A stretch of DNA of 64,000 nt from Holdemanella sp. MSK.7.32 (GCF_024460475.1 NZ_JANFYN010000007.1:1-64000); one strand, 5' to 3'; numbered from the stretch's first letter, positions 36,564-45,579 are shown. Program-made: numbers and translations. The notes: generated from the sequence alone by a model not told the origin.

Positions 36564-37858
36564 TACTCTTCATCCTCATCATCATCTTCACGATCTACAC
36601 GTCTGAATAGATGTTTCTTTTCTTTACCCGTATGCTGTTCTAAAGTGTTCCAATCTGTATCTAATTCTTCTTCACTTTCAGAAGTATCATAGAAATCTTT
36701 ACTTTCTTCGATTGCACGACTTTCACGAATCCTTAATTTAGATTTTAATTCACGAGCCCTCTTCTTAGATTTTCTAAGCATTCTGCCATACATGCAGAAT
36801 ACAATAAATGAAATTAAGAATAGACCTGCACATAATGCGATTCCTGCTAAATAGCCTTGAAAATATACTTGTAATAGCCCTGTTACAACGCAACATGCCA
36901 TACAGATGAATACTAAAAACATTGTTGAACGACATGAACTTGAATATTTCTTAAAGAAACGGAATTTTTCTGAATCATTATCAATTTCTTTACGATATTC
37001 TCCATCTTCTTCTTCGTTTCTAAAAGTAAACCAACCCGCATCACTTTTCTTTTTACCGTCTGATTTAGAAACCAATTTCCATCCTTCAGATTCCCACTCG
37101 CGCCATTGATCTGCATCTGGTTCATCCACAAAATAGTTCATTGAATAATAATACGTTTTGGGCTGACCCTTTCTAAAGAAATATTTCTTTCCTTCATGAC
37201 GCACAAAGTGATAACCTTCACTGGATTTATCTTGAAGATATTGTTCTATTTTTGGATATTCCGCATACAAGAATTTCTTTCTTTCCTCATAAAGATCTTC
37301 ATCGTCATCGTCATCCTCATATTCATCCTCAAAATCTTCTTCATCATCCAATACTTCTTGAACTGGTTGTTCTTCCTCAATTGGTTTCGCATTAAAAGAC
37401 TTTAATTCGTTTTCAATTGATTCTGTTGTAAAATCATCATCAACATCCAATTTTTCAACAACAATCTTTTTAGGTTCTTCTTCAACGAATTTTGGTTCTT
37501 CTTCAATGAATTTTGGCTTTTCTTCAATGACTGGTTCTTCAACAACTGTCTTTGGCTCTTCCACAACATGCTTTTCAATAGGTGCCTCTACTTCTTCAAT
37601 TGAAGTACTAGGCGTAATATCTACTGACTCTGCTACTTCATCGTCAAAAATATTCTCATTGATTTTTACATGTGTTTTTGCACTTCGTTTTCCAAAGATG
37701 GTTTTCTTTTCTGGCTCTTCATCAATATGGAAAATGTTTTCAGCATTAAAATCATGTAATTCTGGTTCATGTATATCTAAAGATTTAATTCGATCCGTTC
37801 TTTTTAGACGTCTAAGCTCTTCTAAAGCACTGGGATTCTTTTCATTTTCATTTGCCAT
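36563..37858 (-). CDS. large acidic DUF2812-like membrane protein
   Basis: The 431-residue protein has three parts. Residues 1-190 are disordered and very acidic, with Pro-Glu-Glu repeats (EEPKFVEEEPKK type) and an Asp/Glu run. Residues about 195-290 carry two DUF2812-like segments: YLQDKSSEGYHFVRHEGKKYF with a YYSMNYFVDE strand, then WESEGWKLV. Two transmembrane helices follow (about 318-337 and 343-362), and the tail is charged. DUF2812 proteins usually pair with PadR-type regulators; none is seen here. The function is unknown. GGAGG precedes the ATG. Confidence 0.7.
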   Translation of the reverse strand: MANENEKNPSALEELRRLKRTDRIKSLDIHEPELHDFNAENIFHIDEEPEKKTIFGKRSAKTHVKINENIFDDEVAESVDITPSTSIEEVEAPIEKHVVEEPKTVVEEPVIEEKPKFIEEEPKFVEEEPKKIVVEKLDVDDDFTTESIENELKSFNAKPIEEEQPVQEVLDDEEDFEDEYEDDDDDEDLYEERKKFLYAEYPKIEQYLQDKSSEGYHFVRHEGKKYFFRKGQPKTYYYSMNYFVDEPDADQWREWESEGWKLVSKSDGKKKSDAGWFTFRNEEEDGEYRKEIDNDSEKFRFFKKYSSSCRSTMFLVFICMACCVVTGLLQVYFQGYLAGIALCAGLFLISFIVFCMYGRMLRKSKKRARELKSKLRIRESRAIEESKDFYDTSESEEELDTDWNTLEQHTGKEKKHLFRRVDREDDDEDEE

Positions 37859-37885
37859 AAATATCCCTCCAATTATAATATTGTA

Positions 37886-39115
37886 CTAATTTAATGTATA
37901 TTCGTCAAATTCACTTGTGTATTTACCATCCTTGAAAATATGAATCTTTTTACCATTTTTTAATGTAGCTTCAATCGATAAATCACTGGTTCCTACCATG
38001 AAATCTACATGCGTAAATGATTGATTCATACCATGTTCCAACAATTCCTCTTCACTCATTTCTAAACCTTTTTCAATGCATTCATTATAGCTTGCACCCA
38101 AGGCAAAATGACACGAAGCATTTTCATCAATTAGTGTTTCATAAAACAAAGTATCCAATGCACTAATAGGCGATCCATAAGGAACTAAGGCAATTTCACC
38201 AAGATATTTTGACCCTTCATCCGTTTCTAAAATACTAGTCAAAACTTCTTTTCCTTCTTTGGCATCATAATCCACAACTTGCCCATCCTTAAATTCAAAC
38301 CAGAAATCTTTTACAATTGCACCATTGTAAGCCAAAGGTAAAGCACTATATAATTTACCATTTACACCCGTCTTTTTAGGTGCAGAGAAAATTTCTTCTG
38401 TAGGAATATTTGGAAAATAGTAGTTACCATTATCTAAAAAGGATCCTCCACCTGCAAATACATAACCTTCTGGAAGTTCAACTACTAAATCAGTTCCTAA
38501 AGAATTTGTATAATGAACACTTTCGATATCTAAATGATTTAAAATATGAACTCGCTTATCAAAAGATGCACGATGCTCATTCCAGTTTTCATTGGCATCC
38601 TTTTCGTCTACACGACTAATTTTTAATACTGCATTCCACAAATCAGATAATGCATCTTCTGATTCAGGATATACCTTTTTAGCCCAAGCCATAGTTGGAA
38701 CACTGGCCACACACCATGCTGCATGCATATAATCCAATTTATCACGATATGGCTGTGTCATTTCTCTTAATGCCTTTCTATAATTTGCCATTAATTTTGG
38801 CTCTACCCCCTTCATTCCATCAGGATCTTCACCAACTAAGCTCAAATAACAAGCTCCCTTTTCAGCCGTTTCATTATGGAACAAAGCTTCATAATCATAA
38901 GGCATACGATTACCTGAAAGATATCTCATACGATTGATTTCATCATCACTATAGCGAACAATTACATCTTTTGCGCCAACATCAAAACATGATTTCACAA
39001 TCAAACGAACAAATTCATTCATTTCTACGTTAGCACGAACAACTACTATTTGATCTTTTTGAACATTCAAGCCTGAACGAACAATTAAGTCTGCATATTT
39101 TTCTTTTAAATTCAT
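37886..39115 (-). CDS. pepS: aminopeptidase PepS/AmpS, family M29
   Basis: The 409-residue thermophilic-type metalloaminopeptidase removes N-terminal residues from peptides in the cytosol. M29 markers are present: TNSLGTDLVVELPEG, FPNIPTEEIFSAP with a metal-binding Glu, the LFYETLIDENASCHFALG segment, and SFTHVDFMVG with the metal-binding His and Asp. The length matches the family. GAGGA precedes the ATG. It follows the feo terminator and probably forms its own unit with the DUF2812-like gene, which begins 27 bp beyond its stop. Confidence 0.94.
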   Translation of the reverse strand: MNLKEKYADLIVRSGLNVQKDQIVVVRANVEMNEFVRLIVKSCFDVGAKDVIVRYSDDEINRMRYLSGNRMPYDYEALFHNETAEKGACYLSLVGEDPDGMKGVEPKLMANYRKALREMTQPYRDKLDYMHAAWCVASVPTMAWAKKVYPESEDALSDLWNAVLKISRVDEKDANENWNEHRASFDKRVHILNHLDIESVHYTNSLGTDLVVELPEGYVFAGGGSFLDNGNYYFPNIPTEEIFSAPKKTGVNGKLYSALPLAYNGAIVKDFWFEFKDGQVVDYDAKEGKEVLTSILETDEGSKYLGEIALVPYGSPISALDTLFYETLIDENASCHFALGASYNECIEKGLEMSEEELLEHGMNQSFTHVDFMVGTSDLSIEATLKNGKKIHIFKDGKYTSEFDEYTLN

Positions 39116-39154
39116 TTTATTTTCCTCGATTCTTGCACCTATTATACCAAAAGA

Positions 39155-39176
39155 AAGAGCACCTTTCGATGCTCTT
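39155..39176 (-). terminator. terminator of the feo operon
   Basis: AAGAGCA and TGCTCTT form a 7-bp stem with an 8-nt loop and a T-rich run on the minus strand. Confidence 0.75.
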
Positions 39177-39369
39177 ATTTACTAAATTGTTCTTTTTTTA
39201 TTTGATCAAAAAATGCCTTGGGATTTTCACACATCGAATGAGAGCCGCAATGTCCACAGCTACCACCACAGCTTGATTTTCCACTCTTTTTATCTTTATA
39301 AATGCTTCGACAAGCTAAGCCTGCACATGCACATACAACCAATAGAACTAGAAATGTTGATAGATTCAT
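39175..39369 (-). CDS. FeoB-associated Cys-rich membrane protein
   Basis: The 64-residue protein has one N-terminal transmembrane helix (about 4-20) followed by a cytosolic Cys/Gly segment, SSCGGSCGHCGSHSMC. Small proteins of this design (P12/FeoB-associated family) are regularly encoded after feoB. They are thought to assist ferrous iron transport, possibly as the FeoC-like partner. AAAGGAGG precedes the ATG, 19 bp after the feoB stop. It is the last gene of the feo operon. Confidence 0.88.
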   Translation of the reverse strand: MNLSTFLVLLVVCACAGLACRSIYKDKKSGKSSCGGSCGHCGSHSMCENPKAFFDQIKKEQFSK

Positions 39370-39388
39370 GGAAACCCCTCCTTTTACA

Positions 39389-41515
39389 TTATTTTACCGC
39401 AAATTCAACTTCAGCAGTATCACTTTCTTTTGATGGACGAACCAATAAATAAATTAAACCAATCAATAAGATAAATCCTACAATTGTTCCAAATCCAAAA
39501 GATCCACCATTGAATAAGCTTCCTAATTGGTAAACGATCAATGAACATACATAAGCGAATCCACATTGATATCCAATGGCAATCCAGAACCATTTTGTGT
39601 TATTCATTTCACGTTTGATAGCTCCCATTGCTGCAAAACATGGAGCACACAACAAGTTAAATATCATGAATGAATAGGCAGCTAGTGGTGTAAAGCTTGC
39701 AGATAATTGTCCCCAGAATTCATTTCCTTCTTCAGCAACTTCAGCAAATCCATATAATTGTCCAAATGTTGCGACAACATTTTCTTTGGCAATTAAACCT
39801 GTTACACTAGCAACTGCAGCTTTCCAATCACCCCAACCAAGCGGTGAGAAGATCCATGCGAATGTTTGTCCAATTGAAGATAGAATTGAATGATCAATAT
39901 CATCAACCATGCCAAACGCACCTTTTTCCCATCCAAATCCTTGTAAGAACCACAATACGATTGTAGATAATAAGATAATTGTTCCAGCCTTTTTAATAAA
40001 GCTTGAACCACGTTCCCACATACTTCTTAATACATTAACTGCACGAGGTGTGTGGTATGCTGGCATTTCCATGACAAATGGTGCGGGATCTCCGGCAAAT
40101 AATTTTGTCTTCTTCAACATAATACCAGAAACAATAACAGCTGCCATACCTACAAAATAAGCACTTGGAGCCACCCAGCTAGCCCCATGGAAAATAGCAC
40201 CCGCAATCAAACCAATGATTGGCATCTTCGCTCCACAAGGAATGAACGTTGTTGTCATAATTGTCATCTTACGATCACGATCACTTTCAATGGTACGACT
40301 TGCCATAACGGCAGGTACACCACAACCTGTACCAATCAACATAGGGATAAATGATTTTCCAGATAAACCAAACTTACGGAAAATACGGTCCATGATAAAG
40401 GCAACACGTGCCATATATCCACAATCTTCCAAGATAGCTAAGAAGAAGAATAATACTAACATCTGTGGTACAAAGCCAATAACAGCTCCTACACCACCAA
40501 TAATACCATCCACAATCAATCCATGTAACCAATCTGCACATTGAATTGAAGTTAAGAAACTATCCACTGCAGGAGGAATAATTTCACCAAACAAGACATC
40601 ATTTGTCCAATCTGTTACAATAGTTCCTACTGTAGTTACAGAAATATAATATACAAACCACATTACTAGCGCAAAGATTGGAAGTGCCAAAACACGGTTT
40701 GTGACAATACGGTCAATCTTATCCGAAGTTGTTAATACTTCTTTTGACCCTTTTTTGTAACAATCTTTAATTACATTTGTGATATATGTATAACGAGCAT
40801 CTGTAATAATTGATTCACTATCATCATCCATTGACTTTTCAACAGCTTCAATCACACTAGCATCTGCCTTTGCCTTGATAGCTGCTTCAATTTTATCATC
40901 TCTTTCAAACAATTTAACGGCATAGAAGAAACGACGGTTTGCTTCAATACTTGAAGGCAAACTTGTTTCAATTGTATTCAATGCATTTAATACTTTACCT
41001 GCATAAATATTTTTAGCTTTGCATTGCGTATTTGCTGCCTTTTTTACCTCAGCCATCAATTCTTTGATTCCTGTATTTTTCAATGCGGAAATCGGTAATA
41101 CAGGACAACCTAATTCTTCGGATAACTTTTTATAGTCAATTGTATCTTTTCTTTTTTCTATGACATCCAACATGTTGATCGCAACAACGGTTGGAATCCC
41201 TAATTCTAAAAGTTGTGTTGTTAGAAATAAATTTCTTTCTAAGTTAGAACCATCAATGATATTTAAAATAACATCGACATTTCCATTTAATAAGAATTCA
41301 CGAGATACAACTTCTTCCAAAGTGTATGGTGATAATGAATAAATACCTGGTAAATCCGTAATTTTAATATCTTTATCTTCCTTATACTTTCCTTCTTTTT
41401 TTTCTACTGTAACCCCTGGCCAGTTACCTACATATTGTGTAGCACCTGTTAAGCCATTAAACAATGTAGTTTTACCACAGTTTGGATTACCTGCTAATGC
41501 GACTTGTATTGACAT
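39389..41515 (-). CDS. feoB: ferrous iron transporter FeoB
   Basis: The 708-residue inner-membrane protein imports Fe(II). The N-terminal G domain has GNPNCGKTT (G1), the switch region with NWPGVTVE, DLPGIYSL (G3) and NMLD (G4). The helical spacer domain follows, and then the Nramp-unlike Gate and FeoB_C membrane regions with LIGTGCGVPAVMASR and CGAKMPIIG. Length is normal. It follows two feoA genes by 22 bp, with AGGAGG before the ATG. Confidence 0.98.
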   Translation of the reverse strand: MSIQVALAGNPNCGKTTLFNGLTGATQYVGNWPGVTVEKKEGKYKEDKDIKITDLPGIYSLSPYTLEEVVSREFLLNGNVDVILNIIDGSNLERNLFLTTQLLELGIPTVVAINMLDVIEKRKDTIDYKKLSEELGCPVLPISALKNTGIKELMAEVKKAANTQCKAKNIYAGKVLNALNTIETSLPSSIEANRRFFYAVKLFERDDKIEAAIKAKADASVIEAVEKSMDDDSESIITDARYTYITNVIKDCYKKGSKEVLTTSDKIDRIVTNRVLALPIFALVMWFVYYISVTTVGTIVTDWTNDVLFGEIIPPAVDSFLTSIQCADWLHGLIVDGIIGGVGAVIGFVPQMLVLFFFLAILEDCGYMARVAFIMDRIFRKFGLSGKSFIPMLIGTGCGVPAVMASRTIESDRDRKMTIMTTTFIPCGAKMPIIGLIAGAIFHGASWVAPSAYFVGMAAVIVSGIMLKKTKLFAGDPAPFVMEMPAYHTPRAVNVLRSMWERGSSFIKKAGTIILLSTIVLWFLQGFGWEKGAFGMVDDIDHSILSSIGQTFAWIFSPLGWGDWKAAVASVTGLIAKENVVATFGQLYGFAEVAEEGNEFWGQLSASFTPLAAYSFMIFNLLCAPCFAAMGAIKREMNNTKWFWIAIGYQCGFAYVCSLIVYQLGSLFNGGSFGFGTIVGFILLIGLIYLLVRPSKESDTAEVEFAVK

Positions 41516-41537
41516 AATTCCCTCCTATTTTTAAATT

Positions 41538-41756
41538 TTACTCTACTTCAATCATTTCTGCGTCTGCCTTACGAATAGACAATTGATATCCACGAACCGT
41601 TAATTCAATAGGATCTCCTAATGGTGCTACTTTTTGAACCGTAACACTAACTCCTTTAGTAATTCCCATATCCATAATTCTTCGTTTTGTTGCTCCTTGA
41701 CCAGACAATTTCTTAACTGTCACTGTTTGCCCAATTGAAACTTTATTTAAAGTCAT
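41538..41756 (-). CDS. feoA: FeoA-family protein (second copy)
   Basis: The 72-residue protein is an SH3-like FeoA domain that interacts with FeoB in ferrous iron uptake. Visible features are the opening IGQTVTVKKLSGQGATKRRIMDMGITKGVSV and the PLGDPIELTVRGYQLSIRKADAEMI end typical of FeoA. The gene lies 22 bp before feoB and 12 bp after another feoA. AAAGGAG precedes the ATG. Two FeoA proteins next to one FeoB is common in Clostridia and Erysipelotrichia. Confidence 0.95.
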   Translation of the reverse strand: MTLNKVSIGQTVTVKKLSGQGATKRRIMDMGITKGVSVTVQKVAPLGDPIELTVRGYQLSIRKADAEMIEVE

Positions 41757-41768
41757 AATTACTCCTTT

Positions 41769-41978
41769 CTAGACCATAATCTTTCTTGCGAGTTCTTCAC
41801 TAATGGCTATTCGAACTCCTTTAACATTCACAATTACATTTCCATTGGTTTTACTCACAACCACAATCATAGTCCCAGGCACAAAGCCCAAGTTTTCTAA
41901 GTGTCGCTGTTGTTCTTTAGAACCACCAATTTTTTTAATTGTGTTGACAGAATTTAAATCTGCAAAAGATAATGGCAT
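41769..41978 (-). CDS. feoA: FeoA-family protein (first copy)
   Basis: The 69-residue FeoA domain shows KIGGSKEQQRHLENLGFVPGTMIVVV and VNVKGVRIAISEELARKIMV. It differs clearly from the second copy, so the pair is an old duplication or two subfamilies. It is the first gene of the feo operon, with AGGAGGG before the ATG and the metal-type operator just upstream of that. Confidence 0.95.
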   Translation of the reverse strand: MPLSFADLNSVNTIKKIGGSKEQQRHLENLGFVPGTMIVVVSKTNGNVIVNVKGVRIAISEELARKIMV

Positions 41979-41992
41979 ATCGAACCCTCCTG

Positions 41993-42043
41993 GTTAGACC
42001 CTTCTAACACAGTTAGTTTACTCTTACCTCAAGCTGATGTCAA
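41993..42043 (-). promoter_or_regulatory. feo promoter with GTTAG-N6-CTAAC operator (site 1)
   Basis: On the minus strand TTGACA (42038-42043), 17 bp and TAAACT (42015-42020) form the promoter. The inverted repeat GTTAG-ACCCTT-CTAAC (41993-42008) begins seven bases downstream of the -10 box. A second, weaker copy, GTTAG-TTTACT-CTTAC (42012-42027), overlaps the -10. The placement is that of a repressor site. It differs from the classic Fur box and is nearer in style to DtxR/MntR/IdeR-type sites; the regulator is not in this window. Confidence 0.8.
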
Positions 42044-42068
42044 TAAAAAGTTACACAAGATTAACCAA

Positions 42069-42099
42069 GTTTGACTTATCTAACTTTCTGGTGTATTTT
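42069..42099 (+). promoter_or_regulatory. HMA gene promoter with weak operator copy (site 4)
   Basis: TTGACT (42071-42076), 17 bp and TATTTT (42094-42099) form the promoter. GTTTG-ACTTAT-CTAAC (42069-42084) matches the operator motif with one arm mismatch and covers the -35 box. Confidence 0.6.
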
Positions 42100-42122
42100 T
42101 TTTAGAAGGAGGACATCAAATT

Positions 42123-42482
42123 ATGAACTTACCAACAATTATTATTTGTTTCATTTTAGTTATTATTATCTATATTGGTATTCGTTCTACTAAAAAAAGA
42201 GCTACTTCAGGATGTTGTGGTTCAAGTGAAACCATAAAAAAAGTAAGGGTAAAAGATAAAAACAAAGAGCATTACCCTTACAAAGCCATTTTAAAAGTAT
42301 ATGACATTCATTGTCAAAATTGTGTTCGTACCATTGAAAATGCATTTAATAGCCAAGAAGGCTTTTATGCCAAAGTAAACACAGAAGATAATACTGTTAC
42401 CATATTATCTAAACAAGAACATACAACTGATGAATTGATTGATATTGTAACAAAAGCCGGATATACATCAAAAGCAGTATAA
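42123..42482 (+). CDS. membrane-anchored heavy-metal-associated (HMA) domain protein
   Basis: The 119-residue protein has one N-terminal transmembrane helix (4-20), a CCGSS segment (Cys31, Cys32) and a C-terminal HMA ferredoxin-like domain (about 53-119). The metal motif is YDIHCQNC, with Cys64 and Cys67. The combination looks like a fusion of a FeoB-associated Cys-rich anchor with a metallochaperone domain. It is divergent from the feo operon and shares its control region, so a role in iron or other metal delivery is likely. AGGAGG precedes the ATG. It may instead be a copper chaperone, as the CxxC motif alone does not fix the metal. Confidence 0.85.
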   Translation: MNLPTIIICFILVIIIYIGIRSTKKRATSGCCGSSETIKKVRVKDKNKEHYPYKAILKVYDIHCQNCVRTIENAFNSQEGFYAKVNTEDNTVTILSKQEHTTDELIDIVTKAGYTSKAV

Positions 42483-42488
42483 AATAAA

Positions 42489-42523
42489 AAGATGCGTTTA
42501 CAACAAACAAAATAACGCATCTT
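42489..42523. terminator. bidirectional terminator
   Basis: AAGATGCGTT and AACGCATCTT form a 10-bp stem with a 15-nt loop. T residues follow on both strands. Confidence 0.85.
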
Positions 42524-43010
42524 TTTTTTGTACTTTTAAATAAGGTGTTTTATGAATCGCACGATCCACTTCTTGACATTTTTTTACAATCACAACATTC
42601 TCTGAATCCACAAAATAATATAAATCATGATACAGATATACTTTCTTAAATCGTTTTAAAGAAAATGTCTGTTGATCATACAACATATAATCTTTACGAA
42701 AGTGAACATTAAATTCACCCGTTTCTTTTTCCTGTACCCTCTTTCTACATCTTCTCTTCTCCAAAAAACGGCAGATAAGAATATAAATTACTACACAAAG
42801 ACAAATCAAGGAACAAAGAAATAAGAATACCGATGCACCGGATGCTACGCGAATTAAGCTAGCTCCTACAACCCAACATAAAAGCGTACCCGCTATGGTA
42901 TAACCCAACACCAATGTATTTCGTAAAACTAAATTTTTTTGTTTTAAATTTGTATAATACACAATATCTGTAATATCCTTTAATTCAGAATGATTTAATT
43001 TTTGTACCAT
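42498..43010 (-). CDS. small membrane protein, possibly YcxB-like
   Basis: The 170-residue protein has two adjacent transmembrane helices (about 32-50 and 56-80) and a cytosolic C-terminal domain of about 85 residues. The latter includes FSLKRFKKVYLYHDLYYFVDSENVVIV, which resembles the YcxB-like domain. N-terminal about 30 residues are polar. The function is unknown. It lies downstream of the P1B-ATPase terminator with 58 bp between, so it may be separate or partly cotranscribed. Its 3' end overlaps the shared terminator. Confidence 0.65.
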   Translation of the reverse strand: MVQKLNHSELKDITDIVYYTNLKQKNLVLRNTLVLGYTIAGTLLCWVVGASLIRVASGASVFLFLCSLICLCVVIYILICRFLEKRRCRKRVQEKETGEFNVHFRKDYMLYDQQTFSLKRFKKVYLYHDLYYFVDSENVVIVKKCQEVDRAIHKTPYLKVQKKDALFCLL

Positions 43011-43046
43011 AGAAATCCTCCATCTCTATATTATAAACAGAAGAAA

Positions 43047-43070
43047 AGGCATCATCAACCGATAATGCCT
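43047..43070 (-). terminator. terminator of the P1B-ATPase operon
   Basis: AGGCATTATC and GATGATGCCT pair over 10 bp with one G-T, loop GGTT, then TTTTC on the minus strand. It overlaps the ATPase stop codon. Confidence 0.75.
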
Positions 43071-45171
43071 AAAGATATTTTCGCGTACTTGTTGCCGCAA
43101 TCGCAAATGTACTTCCATTATGTAATAAGCTTGAAGTATTTGGACTCATAAATCCCAAGGCTCCAAGTGCAATCAAACTAGAATTAAACGAAACAATAAA
43201 ACGATAATTGGCGTGAATTCGATCAAACAAAGAAACCGATAGTTTTCTTAGAGTTACCAATTCATTTAAGTTACTAGAAACTAATGTAACATCCGCAAGT
43301 TCTCGAGCTAAATCCGAACTATCTTGCATAGATATCGAAACATTCGCTGTAGATAAAGCAGGCGTATCATTAATACCATCACCAACCATGATTACTGTAT
43401 GGCCTTCATCTTTTAAAGATTGAATATAACTTGCTTTTCCTTCTGGTAAAATCGAAGAACGATAATCATCAAGATCCAATTCATTAGCTACAGCCTTGGC
43501 CGCATTGTTGCAATCTCCGGTCAACATGACAACTTTTTGAATACCTAAATTCTTTAATTCATGGATCACTTGTTTCGCTTCTTGTTTTAAGGGATCGTAG
43601 ATACTGATGATACCAGCCACTTGATTATCAATGGCTAAGTAAATCAAAGAACCGGCTCCATCTTTCTCTAATGAAGTAATGATATCTTCTAATTCCTGTG
43701 TCTTTTCGACACCATCATCTTCAAAGATAAAGTGATCGCTGCCAATCACTGTATGTAAGCCATGTAAGGTTGTCGCAATGCCATGTGCAACGATATATTC
43801 CACTTTGGCATGTTCTTCTTCATGAACCAAGCCTTCTTTTTTTGCTTGATTGACAATCGCATTGGCTACACTATGAGGAAAATGCTCTTCTAGACAAGCC
43901 GCAATACGTAGAACCTCATCTCGACTATATCCATTAAGTGGAGTTACTTTTTGAACTTGAGGATTGGCATTTGTCAATGTACCTGTTTTATCAAATACAA
44001 TGACATCCGCATCTTTTACAGCTTCTAAATATTTTCCGCCTTTAACAAGGACATTCCGATTGCTCGCTTCCAACATCGCACTAATAACAGAAATAGAAGT
44101 GGACAATCGTATTGCGCACGAATAATCAACCATTAATACAGAAGTAGCTCTTGTCACATCACGTGTAAGTGCCAAGATTCCAAAGAATCCCAAAAAACTA
44201 AATGGCACAATGGAATCCGCCAAATGTTCGGCTTTTGCCTGAATGCTCGCCTTTAAAGATTCGTTGGTATCAATCATTTTCACAATATTGCTGATACGAC
44301 TTTCATCTTGTAAATTACGAACTTTAATAAATAATTTTCCTTCTTCAATTAAAGTTCCAGCAAAAACCGTATCCTCCTTTACCACTCGTCTAGACAAAGG
44401 TTCACCCGTAAAGCTAGCCTCATTGACCATGGCTTCTCCATCCACAACTTCTCCATCGATAGGAATCATCGCTCCCATTTGAGAAACAACAATATCCCCT
44501 TTTTGAAGTTTTGCCATAGGAATCTCTTGTTCCACTCCATCGGCATAGATCCAAACTTTATCAAACTGTATAGATAAACTTTGCGATAATTCCAAGTTTG
44601 TTTTCTTACGTGTATAGTCCTCTAATAAATCTGAAATATTGAGCAACATCATAATATTACCGGCAATATTAAAATTCTTTTGTAAAAGACTCACACCTAT
44701 ACTTGTCGCATCCAGTAGCGGAACATTTACTTTCATTTGCGATAAGGATTTTAAACCTTCTTTTATAAATCCAAGTGATTTATAAATCGTAATTGCATTT
44801 CCGATTCCTGTTGGTAAAAACCAACGTATAAAATATCGTTTCCCAATTATTTTGAAAAAACGACGTTTATATTCTGCATTCATTGCCTTTACTTCTGGCG
44901 TTTGTGAGCGAAATACAATATCGGAAGTATCCGCTTCTTTTAAATATCCAAGATTCAAATTATGAAGTTTCTCCAATAAAGTATCTTTACAAGTTGCATC
45001 ATACTGCATTAAAACACTTCCGGTAATTGAATTCACTTCTACACTATGAATCATGGTCCAATTGCTAAGATCTCTTTTTAAAACTTCACCTTCAACGGGT
45101 GAAAACACATCTTTCCCATAACGTATACGCATTCTTCCAGGTATATCGTGGGCGATTGTAAATGAAATCAT
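43069..45171 (-). CDS. P1B-type metal ATPase, resembling FezB (P1B-6) of ferrosome systems
   Basis: The 700-residue P-type ATPase has an N-terminal HMA-like domain without CxxC (about 1-75), the actuator TGE (255-257), the transmembrane metal motif SCA (351-353) instead of CPC, the phosphorylation site DKTGTLT (Asp394), the HP-type motif HFPHSVA and GDGINDTPAL. SCA-type sites and an HMA_2-like N-terminus mark the group reported to act on iron, including FezB of ferrosomes. A DUF6110-like gene lies 6 bp upstream and a metal-type operator controls the pair. I infer iron sequestration or export; manganese or other metals cannot be excluded. Confidence 0.85.
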   Translation of the reverse strand: MISFTIAHDIPGRMRIRYGKDVFSPVEGEVLKRDLSNWTMIHSVEVNSITGSVLMQYDATCKDTLLEKLHNLNLGYLKEADTSDIVFRSQTPEVKAMNAEYKRRFFKIIGKRYFIRWFLPTGIGNAITIYKSLGFIKEGLKSLSQMKVNVPLLDATSIGVSLLQKNFNIAGNIMMLLNISDLLEDYTRKKTNLELSQSLSIQFDKVWIYADGVEQEIPMAKLQKGDIVVSQMGAMIPIDGEVVDGEAMVNEASFTGEPLSRRVVKEDTVFAGTLIEEGKLFIKVRNLQDESRISNIVKMIDTNESLKASIQAKAEHLADSIVPFSFLGFFGILALTRDVTRATSVLMVDYSCAIRLSTSISVISAMLEASNRNVLVKGGKYLEAVKDADVIVFDKTGTLTNANPQVQKVTPLNGYSRDEVLRIAACLEEHFPHSVANAIVNQAKKEGLVHEEEHAKVEYIVAHGIATTLHGLHTVIGSDHFIFEDDGVEKTQELEDIITSLEKDGAGSLIYLAIDNQVAGIISIYDPLKQEAKQVIHELKNLGIQKVVMLTGDCNNAAKAVANELDLDDYRSSILPEGKASYIQSLKDEGHTVIMVGDGINDTPALSTANVSISMQDSSDLARELADVTLVSSNLNELVTLRKLSVSLFDRIHANYRFIVSFNSSLIALGALGFMSPNTSSLLHNGSTFAIAATSTRKYL

Positions 45172-45177
45172 CTTGAA

Positions 45178-45402
45178 TTAGCCTTCGTTTTTAACTTTTG
45201 CTTCTTCTAAAAGATCCTTAGCATCTTCTTTGATTGTCTCATATTTACAAGTTGTATCAGATTTAAATTTCATACCACCAGCTAAACCTTTTACAGCTAA
45301 ATCGTGTGCTGTATCACTCTTCAAAAATTTTGAACCAGCTAAAGCAGTGGCTGCACCTCCAATAAAAGTCCACATTGTCTTGTTTTTCCATCCATCTTTC
45401 AT
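45178..45402 (-). CDS. small DUF6110-like protein paired with the P1B-ATPase
   Basis: The 74-residue protein has a short hydrophobic segment, MWTFIGGAATALAGSKFL (about 9-26), followed by AHDLAVKGLAGGMKFK and an acidic helix rich in Lys and Glu. The glycine spacing suggests membrane insertion and packing. Proteins of this type (DUF6110 by my recollection) are commonly found next to iron-type P1B-ATPases, in the place of FezA-like partners. The ATG at 45402 follows AAGGAGG; a frame that opens 20 codons earlier has no site. The pair is transcribed from the promoter at 45520-45548. Confidence 0.72.
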   Translation of the reverse strand: MKDGWKNKTMWTFIGGAATALAGSKFLKSDTAHDLAVKGLAGGMKFKSDTTCKYETIKEDAKDLLEEAKVKNEG

Positions 45403-45496
45403 GATATAGATCCTCCTTTTCAACGGTAAAAAAAAGATAACACTTGAAAAATCAAACATCAAGTTTTTTTCGTTAGGAAAAACTATCCACTTTTTT

Positions 45497-45548
45497 GTTA
45501 GTTTCCCCTAATCACAGTTAGTATAGTCTTACTTTTTTAATTTGTAAA
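45497..45548 (-). promoter_or_regulatory. P1B-ATPase operon promoter with operator (site 2)
   Basis: On the minus strand TTTACA (45543-45548), 17 bp and TATACT (45520-45525) form the promoter. GTTAG-TTTCCC-CTAAT (45497-45512) lies just downstream of the -10, and GTTAG-TATAGT-CTTAC (45517-45532) overlaps it. This is the same two-site layout as the feo promoter. The leader to the ATG is about 110 nt. Confidence 0.8.
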
Positions 45549-45554
45549 TAAAAA

Positions 45555-45575
45555 AGGACACTTTTAAAATGTCCT
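45555..45575 (-). terminator. terminator of the short orphan transcript
   Basis: AGGACA and TGTCCT form the stem, extended by the self-complementary TTTTAAAA loop, with TTTTTTATTT after it on the minus strand. It stands just upstream of the ATPase operon promoter, so it also insulates that promoter. Confidence 0.8.
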
Positions 45576-45579
45576 CTTC

